Source of the DNA: Streptomyces sp. TRM68416
GTDB lineage: Bacteria > Actinomycetota > Actinomycetes > Streptomycetales > Streptomycetaceae
DNA length: 64,000 nucleotides
Direction: 5' to 3'
Assembly (NCBI RefSeq): GCF_014596915.1
Contig: NZ_JACVWU010000009.1
Location: forward strand, 233,100-297,099
In this document: one piece after another, positions 41,523-49,671 of the stretch
Layout of the letters: each line of letters starts with the position of its first letter
How positions within the stretch are numbered: position 1 is the first letter of the stretch
The notes under the pieces: model-generated
The model's input: only the letters and a program-made list of their open reading frames with translations
Told to the model about the DNA's origin: nothing
Database searches by the model: none
Program-made: the position numbers and the translations under genes

Positions 41523-42143
41523 TCAGGACTCCTTGACCGCGATGGTCTCCACCGTGTTGGCCACGTGCTCGAAGGCGTCGGCGGCCTCCTCCAGCACATC
41601 CACGATCTGCTTGAGCTTCAGCACCTCGATGGCGTCGTACTTGCCGTTGAAGAGATGGGCGAGCAGCTTGCGGTGGATCTGGTCCGCCTGGTTCTCCAGC
41701 CGGTTGACCTCGATCCAGTACTCGGTCAGGTTGTCCATGGTCCGCAGGTTCGGCATGGCCTCGGCGGTCAGCTCCGCCGCCCGCGCCAGCACCTCGATCT
41801 GCTGCTCGACGCCCTTGGGGAGTTCCTCGACGTTGTAGAGGACGACCAGGTCGACGGCCTCCTCCATGAAGTCCATGATGTCGTCGAGGGACGACGCGAG
41901 GGAGTAGATGTCCTCGCGGTCGAACGGCGTGATGAACGAGGAGTTCAACTGGTGGAAGATCGCGTGCGTGGCGTCGTCACCTGCGTGTTCCGCGGCCCGC
42001 ATACGCTCTGCGATCTCGGCCCGGGCGGAGGTGTCCGCCCCGAGCAGTTCCATGAGGAGCTTCGAGCCCGTGACGATGTTGTCCGCGGACGCGGCGAACA
42101 TGTCGTAGAAGCTCGTCTCCCTGGGGGTCAGACGAAAGCGCAC
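41523..42143 (-). CDS. PhoU-like DUF47 protein (Pit accessory protein)
   Basis: A 206-residue helical protein of the DUF47/PhoU-like family: TPRETSFYDMFAASADNIV, FITPFDREDIYSLASSLDDI, and ADQIHRKLLAHLF. The family is encoded with Pit transporters and is thought to regulate phosphate flux. Acidic Asp/Glu clusters (FDREDI, DDIMDFMEE) are the metal-binding motifs of PhoU. It is the first gene of the pit operon and is divergent from csoR. Confidence 0.92.
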   Translation of the reverse strand: MRFRLTPRETSFYDMFAASADNIVTGSKLLMELLGADTSARAEIAERMRAAEHAGDDATHAIFHQLNSSFITPFDREDIYSLASSLDDIMDFMEEAVDLVVLYNVEELPKGVEQQIEVLARAAELTAEAMPNLRTMDNLTEYWIEVNRLENQADQIHRKLLAHLFNGKYDAIEVLKLKQIVDVLEEAADAFEHVANTVETIAVKES

Positions 42144-42344
42144 GTGGGGTCCTCGGGGTGCTTCGGTTTCGGTCAGGCTGATGCTAGGCGCATCATCCGG
42201 CCACGGCTAATGGGCCGTCCCCCAGTGTCGCCCATCAGGCAGAGTGTTCAGCACGGGGGCGGCCCGGTGGTCCAGTCCAGCCGCCGCCAAAGGGCTTCGA
42301 TGGCATCGGCCACAGGCCCTATACCCGGCAAAGTTCGGTACGAT

Positions 42345-42361
42345 ATACCCAGTAGGGGTAT
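42345..42361 (+). promoter_or_regulatory. CsoR operator
   Basis: ATACCC-AGTAG-GGGTAT is a perfect 6-bp inverted repeat, the CsoR box type, and lies just before the csoR ribosome site. It suggests that CsoR represses its own gene and releases it with Cu(I). Confidence 0.8.
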
Positions 42362-42377
42362 GCATCTGGAGGACGCA

Positions 42378-42740
42378 ATGACGACGACCGAGGCCGGCGC
42401 CACGGCGCCCTCCGAGCTCGCGCCCGAGCACGGAAACGGGCACGAGAACGAGCACGCCACGCACGGCTACCACCACCAGAAGGACGAGCACCTCAAGCGC
42501 CTGCGCCGCATCGAGGGCCAGATCCGCGGCCTGCAGCGGATGGTCGACGAGGACGTCTACTGCATCGACATACTCACTCAGGTCTCGGCCTCCACGAAGG
42601 CCCTCCAGTCCTTCGCGCTCCAGCTCCTGGAGGAGCACCTGCGCCACTGCGTCGCCGACGCGGCCGTGAAGGGCGGCGGCGAGATCGACGCGAAGGTGGA
42701 AGAGGCCACGAAGGCGATCGCGCGCATGCTGCGCACCTGA
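42378..42740 (+). CDS. csoR: CsoR copper-sensing repressor
   Basis: A 120-residue CsoR/RcnR protein. The Cu(I) ligands are visible as Cys62 (DVYCIDIL), His87 and Cys91 (EEHLRHCV), the W-X-Y pattern of copper-type CsoR, with Arg/Lys-rich helix 1 (HLKRLRRIEGQIRGLQRMV) for DNA binding. The N-terminal tail is His-rich (about 19-38) and may bind extra metal. GGAGG at 42368-42372 supports ATG 42378. No copper ATPase or chaperone gene is adjacent, so it may act on distant targets. A CsoR box lies at 42345. Confidence 0.93.
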   Translation: MTTTEAGATAPSELAPEHGNGHENEHATHGYHHQKDEHLKRLRRIEGQIRGLQRMVDEDVYCIDILTQVSASTKALQSFALQLLEEHLRHCVADAAVKGGGEIDAKVEEATKAIARMLRT

Positions 42741-42774
42741 GCCCGGCCCGCGGGCCGAAAGGGGCGCCCCCGGC

Positions 42775-42945
42775 TCACTCGCCGGAGGCGTCCCCGCGCT
42801 CCTGGTCCACTTTCAGCACCTCGTCGATGCTCTCAAGGCTGAGCCGGTCCTCGGCGGCCGAGGCCGCGATGATCAGGTCTCCGCACAGCTCGATCTCGGC
42901 GAGGGCCACGTGGTCCTGAACTGCCGTACCGCCGACCGGAGCCAC
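42775..42945 (-). CDS. Small conserved hypothetical protein
   Basis: A 56-residue acidic protein (VQDHVALAEIELCGDLIIAA, then AEDRLSLESIDEVLKV). I recall near-identical short proteins throughout Streptomyces at this place; no function is known. I start it at GTG 42945, because GAAGAGG is eight bases upstream; ATG 42951 is only two bases from that site. It is too short for most ORF cut-offs. It is convergent with csoR and lies downstream of the lipoprotein gene on the same strand. Confidence 0.7.
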   Translation of the reverse strand: MAPVGGTAVQDHVALAEIELCGDLIIAASAAEDRLSLESIDEVLKVDQERGDASGE

Positions 42946-43029
42946 GTGCATCACCTCTTCTCTGCCGTCACCGACTTCCTAGAGTAGGGAGCGGCCTACG
43001 CACCGCGCATGGCACGGAAGGGCTAGTCC

Positions 43030-43857
43030 TTATTCGGCGATCTTCCCGGCGTAGATGTCCTCACGATCCGGCAGCCGTACGTCGACGGCGACGCCGAAGT
43101 CGTAGAGCAGCGTCGTCGACGCCACCGCGACGCTGTCCCGCACGCCGCCTTGCGCGTTGACGAAGCTGAACCGGTGCCGGACCTTGCGGATCCGCCCCTG
43201 CTCGTCGAGGTAGACGTCGAAGGGCACCTGGCTGCTGGCGAACCCTTTCGCCGCCGCGGCGAGCGAGTCCCGCCCACCGGGCGAGGCGCTCTCGGCGGCC
43301 CGCCGCAGATCGGCGGTACCGCGGTAGTGCCGCACGGCGACCCCCGCCAGCTGCTCGTCCCCGACGAAGGTCACGGACCGCGCCCCCCGCAGCAGTTCGG
43401 CGGCTGCGAAGGGATCGGTGACCCCACCCGTGACCAGATTCCCGTCCGAAAGCCCAGCGGTCTCCACCCTCACCCACTTGTCGTCCGGCACCCCGGCCCC
43501 CCGGTTCTTCATGTACAGGGCCCCCGGCGCGAGCAACTCCGTGATGGGCCGGTGGACGGTCTCCCCCGCCGGATCCTGCGGCAGCAGCACCCGCAGCCGC
43601 CCCATCTGCTTGCGGTAGTCGTAGACCCCCTCGCCCCGAATGGTCACGCGGGTCCCGCCGGTCGCCATCTCCATCGACGTACGGGTCTTGGACGTACGAG
43701 CATCCAAGAGCCGCTGCGCCGCACCGCGCACGGCTTCGACGTCTCCCCCGCCCGGGGACTCAGCCCGCTCGCCCCCGCCGCACCCCCCGCAGACCACCCC
43801 CACGAGCCCCGCCGCGACGACGGCCGCCCCCCTCCGCCTGTTCTGCCGCACCGCCAT
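43030..43857 (-). CDS. Lipoprotein, LppX/LprG-like
   Basis: A 275-residue exported protein. A basic N-terminus, hydrophobic core and VVCGGCGG give a lipobox with Cys23 or Cys26. The body (SKTRTSMEMATGGTRVTIRG, GVYDYRKQMGRLRVLLP, VPFDVYLDEQGRIRKVRHRF) is the LolA/LppX-type beta half-barrel used by actinobacterial lipid-binding lipoproteins. The cargo is unknown. Upstream is a repeat-rich gap. Confidence 0.8.
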   Translation of the reverse strand: MAVRQNRRRGAAVVAAGLVGVVCGGCGGGERAESPGGGDVEAVRGAAQRLLDARTSKTRTSMEMATGGTRVTIRGEGVYDYRKQMGRLRVLLPQDPAGETVHRPITELLAPGALYMKNRGAGVPDDKWVRVETAGLSDGNLVTGGVTDPFAAAELLRGARSVTFVGDEQLAGVAVRHYRGTADLRRAAESASPGGRDSLAAAAKGFASSQVPFDVYLDEQGRIRKVRHRFSFVNAQGGVRDSVAVASTTLLYDFGVAVDVRLPDREDIYAGKIAE

Positions 43858-43929
43858 CGCCTGCCTCCGTCACGGGCCCCCTGTCCGCCCCGTTAACGAC
43901 GCGTCAGCGGCCTCGGTAACGTGGTCGGC

Positions 43930-44094
43930 GTGGCCCACCAGGACAGACCGCCCGCCCCCTCCGAACACCACACCACCACCACCGACCGAGGCCCCTTCTG
44001 CACAGCCCAATGCACCTGCGGCTGGCGAGGCCCAGCCAGAAGAGCCCGAAGCCAGGCCCGCACAGACGCGGAACAACACTCAACGGGCACATAG
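43930..44094 (+). CDS. Small Cys-rich hypothetical protein
   Basis: A 54-residue ORF with a distinctive core FCTAQCTCGWRGPARRARSQ followed by ARTDAEQH, which I remember from short Streptomyces proteins. Three Cys residues in a CxxxCxC pattern hint at metal binding. GTG 43930 has no good ribosome site; GTG 43921 is an alternative. The stop TAG lies inside the repeat that begins at 44084, so the natural C-terminus may have been replaced. Coding status is uncertain. Confidence 0.45.
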   Translation: MAHQDRPPAPSEHHTTTTDRGPFCTAQCTCGWRGPARRARSQARTDAEQHSTGT

Positions 44095-44245
44095 AAACGC
44101 AGGCCGATCCATCCAGCCCGCCGGGCACATAGAAACGCAGGCCGATCCATCCAGCCCGTCCGGCGTTTGAGGACGAGGCCGTCCAGGCCGAACGGGGGTC
44201 CAGGGGGCAGAGCCCCCTGGCGGGGTCGAAGGGGCGGAGCCCCTG
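44084..44245. repeat. Streptomyces intergenic repeat with a 38-bp tandem duplication
   Basis: The 37-nt unit beginning CGGGCACATAGAAACGCAGG occurs at 44084-44120 and again at 44122-44158 (period 38). It is followed by GGCGTTTGAGGACGAGGCCG and by two hairpins (CCAGGGGGC-AGAG-CCCCCTGG near 44200-44220 and AGGGGC-GGA-GCCCCT near 44230-44244). This composite element recurs between genes in many Streptomyces. No gene is supported between 44095 and 44367. Confidence 0.85.
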
Positions 44246-44367
44246 GGGACGGGACGGGTAGGGGCCGCGGGGGCGAAACAAACCCGGCACCCACCCCCAC
44301 AAGCCCGCACCATGGAACCCCACCCCCCACCACCCCGTCTCGTTCCACGTAACCCTCGGGAGGCGAC

Positions 44368-45954
44368 ATGGAACGGCGCACCTTCATAGCCGGCGGCGCA
44401 GCCGCACTCGCGGCAACCGCAACAGCAGCCTGCACAGGCACAGGCACAGGCACAGCCCCCACCCCCGGCACCCCCACCCGCTCCACACCACCCCCCGCCA
44501 ACCCCCCACTCCGCACCACCGCCACCACCTCCACCACCGCCCCCACCACCTGGTCCGCCCTCGCCCGCTCCCTCGACGGCCCCCTCATCCGCCCCGGCGA
44601 CACCGCCTGGAAGGCCGCCCGCCAGCTCTACAACACCCGCTTCGACACCCTCAAACCCGCCGCCGTCGCCTACGTCGCCCACCCCGACGACATCCGCACC
44701 GCCCTCTCCTACGCCCGCGCCCACCGCCTCCCCGTATCGATCCGCAACGGCGGCCACTCCTACGCCGGCTGGTCCTCCGGCAACAACCACCTCATCCTCG
44801 ACGTCTCCAAGCTCAACCGCGTCCGCGCCTCCGGCACCACCGCGGTCATCGGCGCCGGCGCCAAACTCATCGACGTCTACCGGGCCCTCGCCGCGAAGGG
44901 CGTCACCATCCCCGCCGGCTCCTGCCCCACCGTCGGCGTCTCCGGCCTCACCCTCGGCGGCGGCCACGGCGTCGTGTCCCGGGCCTACGGCCTGACCTGC
45001 GACAGCCTCACCCAGGCCACCCTGATCACCGCGGACGGCAAGCAGCTCACGGCGAACGCGACCGAGAACAAGGACCTCTTCTGGGCCCTGCGCGGCGCCG
45101 GCAACGGCAACTTCGGCGTGGTGACAGAGCTCCGCTTCAGGACCCACCCCGCCCCCCAGGCCGTCACCGCGTACCTGTCCTGGCCGTGGTCGAAGGCCGC
45201 CAGGGTCCTGAAGGCCTGGCAGGCGTGGGGCCCCACCCAGCCCGACGAGATCTGGTCGTCGTTCCACCTCGGGAACGCCGCCGGCGGCACCCCGACCGTC
45301 TCCGTCGCCGCGTTCTCCCTCGGCACCTACCGCGAGCTCCAGAACGCCGTGGACCGCCTCGCGAACGCCCCCGGCGGCCCCGGCCCCGCGACCAGCGTCT
45401 CCCTGCGCCGCCGCTCGTACGAGGAGTCGATGGAGCTGTACGCCGGCTGCTCCTCCTTCGCCACCGACGCCCAGTGCCATCTCCCCGGCCCGACCCCCGG
45501 CCGCTCCCCCCAGGGCGCCCTGCGCCGCGAGACGTACGCGGCGAAGTCGGACTTCTTCGACCGCTCGCTCCCGGCCGCCGGCGTCCAGACCCTGCTCAAG
45601 CAGATCCAGGGCGTCCGCGGCGGCACCGGCAGCATCGCCCTCACCGCCCTCGGCGGCGCGGTCAACCGCGTCTCCCCCACCGCGACGGCCTTCGTCCACC
45701 GCCGCTCGCGGATGCTGGCCCAGTACATCGCCGCCTGGCAGGCCGGCACGGGCGGCGCCACCGCCCGGTCCTGGCTGACCTCGGCCCACGACGCGATGAA
45801 GCCGTACGCGTCGGGCGCGGCGTACCAGAACTACACGGACCCGAGCCTGAAGAACTGGCGGAAGGCGTACTACGGAGACGCCGCGCCCCGCCTGGCGAAG
45901 CTGAAGAAGCAGTACGACCCGACGGGCTTCTTCACGTTCCCGCAGGCACTCTGA
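44368..45954 (+). CDS. Exported FAD-linked oxidase (BBE family)
   Basis: A 528-residue oxidase. The N-terminus MERRTFIAGG..ATATAAC combines an Arg pair with a lipobox (Cys22), followed by a Thr/Pro-rich linker to about residue 62. The FAD-binding domain has SIRNGGHSYAGWSSGN with His130, the expected covalent FAD attachment site, and GVSGLTLGGGHGVVSRAYGL. The C-terminal BBE motif is AYQNYTDPSLKNWRKAYYG. Such enzymes oxidise sugars, alcohols or alkaloid-type substrates; the substrate is unknown. GGGAGG precedes the ATG. It stands alone, convergent with the PAP2 gene. Confidence 0.9.
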   Translation: MERRTFIAGGAAALAATATAACTGTGTGTAPTPGTPTRSTPPPANPPLRTTATTSTTAPTTWSALARSLDGPLIRPGDTAWKAARQLYNTRFDTLKPAAVAYVAHPDDIRTALSYARAHRLPVSIRNGGHSYAGWSSGNNHLILDVSKLNRVRASGTTAVIGAGAKLIDVYRALAAKGVTIPAGSCPTVGVSGLTLGGGHGVVSRAYGLTCDSLTQATLITADGKQLTANATENKDLFWALRGAGNGNFGVVTELRFRTHPAPQAVTAYLSWPWSKAARVLKAWQAWGPTQPDEIWSSFHLGNAAGGTPTVSVAAFSLGTYRELQNAVDRLANAPGGPGPATSVSLRRRSYEESMELYAGCSSFATDAQCHLPGPTPGRSPQGALRRETYAAKSDFFDRSLPAAGVQTLLKQIQGVRGGTGSIALTALGGAVNRVSPTATAFVHRRSRMLAQYIAAWQAGTGGATARSWLTSAHDAMKPYASGAAYQNYTDPSLKNWRKAYYGDAAPRLAKLKKQYDPTGFFTFPQAL

Positions 45955-46024
45955 ACGGAGTCAGCCGAACCGAGCCGAACCGAACCGGAGCCAGCCGAGC
46001 CGGAGTTGCTCCTCGCCCCCTGGG

Positions 46025-46732
46025 TCAGGCGGCGAGGTCCCGTTCCTCGGCCGACTTCTCCTCCCGCGCGCGCGGAACAAGGCCGCCCTGACCGTCGTAC
46101 GACGAAGCCTTCCGCGACCGCACGAGCCAACCCACCCGCGGCGACCGCTCGATGGCCTTCATCAGCGGTGTCAGCAGGGCCGCGGCGACCGGGGACAGCA
46201 GCAGGGTGACGGCCGTGCCGAGGGCGAAGCCGCCGACGACGTCCGTCGGGTAGTGCACGCCCATGTAGACCCGGCAGAACCCTTCGAGCAGCCCGAGCGC
46301 GATCCCGACGAGCCCGAACTTCCGGTTGGCGACGAAGAGTCCGACACCCATCGCCATGGTGATCGTCGCGTGGTCGCTCACGAAGGAGTAGTCGGTCTTG
46401 CCGGAGACCAGGACTTCCAGTCCCTGGTGGTCGAGGAAGGGCCGGGGCCGCTCCACGAAGCCCCGTATCGGCACGTTGACGAGAACGGCGATGCCCGCGG
46501 CGAGCGGTGCCCAGACCAGCGCGGCCACGGACGAGGCGGCGTCCTCGCCGCCCCTGCGCCGCACGGTCCACCAGCACCACACCACGAGCAGCACCATGGC
46601 GAGCAGCAGTCCGTACTCGCCGACGTACTCCATGACCCGGTCGAACCAGTGCGGTGCGTCCTTGGCCAGGCCGTTGATGTCGTAGAGCAGCTCGACGTCG
46701 GGGTTCGACCCGGATGCGGCGAGTCCAGCCAT
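46025..46732 (-). CDS. PAP2-family phosphatase
   Basis: A 235-residue membrane phosphatase with about five TMs. The three PAP2 motifs are IRGFVERPRP, SFVSDHATI (in place of the usual PSGH) and CRVYMGVHYPTDVVGG with the catalytic His. It should dephosphorylate lipid phosphates such as undecaprenyl pyrophosphate or phosphatidic acid on the outer membrane face. I start at ATG 46732 with AAGGGG upstream rather than the longer frame to 46768. The variable SDH in motif 2 is common in bacterial BcrC-like members. Confidence 0.88.
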   Translation of the reverse strand: MAGLAASGSNPDVELLYDINGLAKDAPHWFDRVMEYVGEYGLLLAMVLLVVWCWWTVRRRGGEDAASSVAALVWAPLAAGIAVLVNVPIRGFVERPRPFLDHQGLEVLVSGKTDYSFVSDHATITMAMGVGLFVANRKFGLVGIALGLLEGFCRVYMGVHYPTDVVGGFALGTAVTLLLSPVAAALLTPLMKAIERSPRVGWLVRSRKASSYDGQGGLVPRAREEKSAEERDLAA

Positions 46733-46936
46733 GGTGCTGCGGCCCCTTCGTCGTCTCTCTCGGCACACCTGTGCGTGCGCCGCTCTGCCACCCCCGTGGT
46801 TGTAGATCCGCGCTCGGCTACGTCAACAGGAACGCACGGTCCCCATCAATACGTTCCACACTCCACGGAATGATCACGCAGACGTTATCGAAGAGAGATA
46901 CGTTGCCGCAGCTCAGGGGGTGGCTTCACGGTGCGT

Positions 46937-47944
46937 CTACACGGCCGTGGGGAGCGCTTTCGCGCCATCTTCGGTGACGCGGGTGGCGCCGAAGTAGTCA
47001 GGGGTGTCGATCCGGTCGAACCGGATCACCGCACCTGTTCTCGGGGCGTCGATCATGTACCCGCCGCCCACATAAATCCCCACATGCCGGATGGCCCGGG
47101 AGTTCGTGAGGTCGTCCGAGAAGAACACGAGGTCCCCCGGCAGCAGTTCCTCTCGGGAGGGGTGCGGGCCCGCGTTGTACTGGTCGTTGGCGACCCGGGG
47201 GAGCGAGATCCCGACACTTTCGTAGGCGGCCTTGGTCAGTCCGGAGCAGTCGAACCGCCCGCCGTCCTCGGCGGTGCCGTCACCGCCCCACAGATACAGC
47301 TTGCCGAGCTGCTTCTGCGCGAAGTCGATGGCCCCGGCGGCCTGCTCGGACGGATCCACCCGGCCGACGGGAGCGGCGAAGCTCTCCTCCAGCGTCGTGA
47401 TCGTCTTCACGTAGTTCTGGGTCTCCTTGTACGGCGGCACTCCCCCGTACTTGATGACCGCGTACGCCCCGGCGTTGTAGGACGCGAGCATGTTGTGCGT
47501 CGGGTTGCCGGGCACGTCCTTCACGTACTTGGCGAGCGTGCAGTCGTACTTGGCGGCCGAGGGGATCGCGTCGTTCGGGTCCCAGACGTCCCGGTCGCCG
47601 TCCCCGTCGCCGTCGATGCCGTGCGTGGCCCAGGTGCCCGGGATGAACTGCGCTATCCCCTGCGCCGCCGCCGGGCTCTGCGCCTTCGGATTGAACCCGC
47701 TCTCCTGGTACAGCTGGGCGGCGAGCAGCGCCGGGTTGATGGCGGGGCAGAGATTGCCCCACTTCTCCACCAGCGCCGAGTACGCGGCCGGCACCGCCCC
47801 CTTGGCCAGCGCCTTGGACCCGCCGCTCACCCCGTTGACGAGGTTCCCCGCGACGACGAAGACCCCGACGACGAGCAGCATCACGAAGCTCAGCCCCGCC
47901 GCGACGGAGGCACCCGCCACGATCCACGCCTTACGCACCGTCAA
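46937..47944 (-). CDS. Bifunctional cell-wall hydrolase: lytic transglycosylase plus NlpC/P60
   Basis: A 335-residue membrane-anchored protein. One TM (about 14-34) is followed by an SLT domain with catalytic Glu81 (QLYQESGFNPKAQSPAAAQG) and the FIPGTWATHG and ASYNAGAYAV motifs. The C-terminal NlpC/P60 domain has Cys233 (FDCSGLTKAAY) and His287 (IRHVGIYVGGG). It would cut both glycan strands and peptide stems of peptidoglycan. The same two-domain plan is used by wall-opening enzymes of conjugative type IV systems, and the cmd cluster lies 4.6 kb away, which may be its partner. Confidence 0.92.
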   Translation of the reverse strand: MTVRKAWIVAGASVAAGLSFVMLLVVGVFVVAGNLVNGVSGGSKALAKGAVPAAYSALVEKWGNLCPAINPALLAAQLYQESGFNPKAQSPAAAQGIAQFIPGTWATHGIDGDGDGDRDVWDPNDAIPSAAKYDCTLAKYVKDVPGNPTHNMLASYNAGAYAVIKYGGVPPYKETQNYVKTITTLEESFAAPVGRVDPSEQAAGAIDFAQKQLGKLYLWGGDGTAEDGGRFDCSGLTKAAYESVGISLPRVANDQYNAGPHPSREELLPGDLVFFSDDLTNSRAIRHVGIYVGGGYMIDAPRTGAVIRFDRIDTPDYFGATRVTEDGAKALPTAV

Positions 47945-48085
47945 CCGCCCCTCGCCACCCGGGACTCCGCTCGGAGCCCGCCCGACCGGAATCCGCCCGC
48001 GTCAGTCTAGGAGCTTCCCCGCCGGAATCCGCTGCAACCGGCGGAGAACCGCCGGTTGCAGCGAAGGGCCTCGCGGTCGGTCGTC

Positions 48086-48442
48086 TCAGTCGTCGGCGAG
48101 GTGCTTGATCTTCTCGAAGGGGTACGCCCCCACGATCACCACGACCATGCCGTAGAGCGCGAAGACCGCCAGCCCCCAGGTCGAGACCGACTTGCCGCCC
48201 CCGCTCAGGACGACGCTGCCGATCGGCACGAGCGGCGCCAGGCTGAGCACCGCGGCGCCGGTGCACCAGAAGGCCACCAGGTGGTTGGCCCGCTTCCTGA
48301 GCGCCGGGTCGGCCTTCACCTCCGCCGGGACGTCGTATCCGAGGGACCGGTTGCAGACCTCACCCCGGTATCCGACGCGGGCCGCCAGAAAGCTGGCGAG
48401 CCCCAGCGCGCAGAAACAGCCGAAGATGAACATGTAGGCCAT
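48086..48442 (-). CDS. SdpI-like small membrane protein, putative immunity protein
   Basis: A 118-residue protein with three TMs (about 1-22, 55-80 and 88-110). The loop NRSLGYDVPAEVKADPALRK followed by RANHLVAFWCTG resembles the SdpI signature (N..LGxRTP...W..AN..), with Tyr in place of the Arg. SdpI gives Bacillus immunity to the SDP toxin. The gene lies 45 bp after a secreted hydrophobic peptide gene on the same strand, the order expected for toxin and immunity. Family assignment is by eye. Confidence 0.55.
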   Translation of the reverse strand: MAYMFIFGCFCALGLASFLAARVGYRGEVCNRSLGYDVPAEVKADPALRKRANHLVAFWCTGAAVLSLAPLVPIGSVVLSGGGKSVSTWGLAVFALYGMVVVIVGAYPFEKIKHLADD

Positions 48443-48487
48443 GGGTACCTCTGGATCTCGTCGTGCCCGGCGACTCTGGGGCCTGTC

Positions 48488-49015
48488 CTAGCGGACGTAC
48501 TTGATGATGAAGGCGATGACCATGTTGATGGCCTTGTTCTTGACCCAGTTGGGCAGCACCTTCCAGGCCCAGCCGCCGATCTCGCCGCCGAGGCAGCCGA
48601 TGATGGCGTTGCGGACGTAGTCCTTCTTGCTGGAGGCCTTGCCGGCCGCGATGTCGCTGAGCACGGACGTGGGGATGCTGGCCAGCGCACCCCGGGCGCA
48701 CCATGCGGCGGCGCCGATCGCGACGGCCGCGATGGGGAACGCGCGCGTCTGGCGGCCCCTCGTGGCGGAGGCCGACCCGCCCATGGCCTTCGTGATCTCG
48801 GCGAGGGCCTCGGCGCCCATCTCCTGCTCGATGAACTTCCGCTGCTCCGCGGTGAGCGCCGGCGCGGGCGCTTCGGCCGTGGCGGCCTGGCGGGCCACGT
48901 CGGCGCGGGTGCTGTCGGCGGCCGTGGCGGCGGGAGCCGCGGCGGCGAGCAGGGCCGAGCTGGTGACAGCGGCGATGCCCGCCAGAGATATACGGCGCAG
49001 GACAGTGGTACGCAT
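48488..49015 (-). CDS. Secreted small protein, SdpC-like candidate bacteriocin
   Basis: A 175-residue preprotein with a signal peptide (residues 1 to about 32). A short charged propeptide follows, ending near RGRQTRAFP. The C-terminal part of about 80 residues is hydrophobic and Gly/Ala-rich (IAAVAIGAAAWCARGALASI, NAIIGCLGGEIGGWAWKVLP, KAINMVIAFIIKYVR) with two Cys that could form a disulfide. This layout is that of a processed pore-forming peptide such as SdpC. The SdpI-like gene is next in the operon. Toxin activity and processing are inferred. Confidence 0.55.
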   Translation of the reverse strand: MRTTVLRRISLAGIAAVTSSALLAAAAPAATAADSTRADVARQAATAEAPAPALTAEQRKFIEQEMGAEALAEITKAMGGSASATRGRQTRAFPIAAVAIGAAAWCARGALASIPTSVLSDIAAGKASSKKDYVRNAIIGCLGGEIGGWAWKVLPNWVKNKAINMVIAFIIKYVR

Positions 49016-49310
49016 TCTTTTTCCCCTGAGTTTGGTGCTTCCTCACCTCCTGGTCACGGAGGTGATCAGCTACGCACCCTGACACCCTTCCGCGCCTGGC
49101 CACAGCCCTGTCACCTATGCCGATGATCACGGCACCGACGAGGAACTCACAGCCTGCCGCACGCATCTAGAAGAAAATCGGCCACGATGACCGAAAGCGA
49201 TTGCTACCCCCGCCGGGCGGCCCCCATGACCTGACGGGTAATCGACTCCCGCCACCCCTCCTTGCGACGATCGCCCCCACGAGCCGAACCCGCCGGAAGG
49301 GACCACCGCA

Positions 49311-49662
49311 GTGACCGCCTACGCCATAGCCCACCTGCGCGACGCCGCCCCGCACCCCGACATCGCCGAGTACATCGAGCGCATCACCGCCACCTTCGAG
49401 CCCTACGGCGGCCGCTTCCTCGTCCACGGCACACAGCACGAGACAAAGGAGGGCAACTGGCCCGGCTCAGTCGTGATGATCGCCTTCCCCGACCTCGCCG
49501 AGGCACGGGCCTGGTGGAACTCCCCCGCCTACCAGCAGATCGCCCCCCCTGCGCACCCGGCACATCGAGGGCGACATCATCCTCGTAGAGGGCGTCGCCG
49601 AGAACTACGACCCGACCACCACGGCCAGGACCATGCGGGAGGCCGCCCTGACCACCGAATAG
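49311..49662 (+). pseudogene. DUF1330 protein gene with a frameshift in a C7 run
   Basis: The first frame reads a normal DUF1330 start (MTAYAIAHLRDAAPHPDIAE, then GNWPGSVVMIAFPDL and ARAWWNSPAYQQIAP) and is then lost. From the poly-C run at 49543-49549 the +1-shifted frame continues with the family ending LRTRHIEGDIILVEGVAENY and stops at TAG 49660-49662. Removing one C restores a 117-residue protein of the right length. Either the gene is inactive or the read has one base too many. The GTG start has a GGAAGGGA ribosome site. Confidence 0.85.
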
Positions 49663-49671
49663 CCGGCCCCC

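Noticed and set aside
45960..46006. Short AGCCGAACCG repeats between the oxidase and PAP2 genes
   Set aside because: Simple low-complexity sequence of under 50 bp with no gene or clear structure.
46714..46977. 87-residue plus-strand frame between PAP2 and the wall hydrolase
   Set aside because: It overlaps the 5' and 3' ends of both neighbours, has no family features and contains a rare TTA codon.
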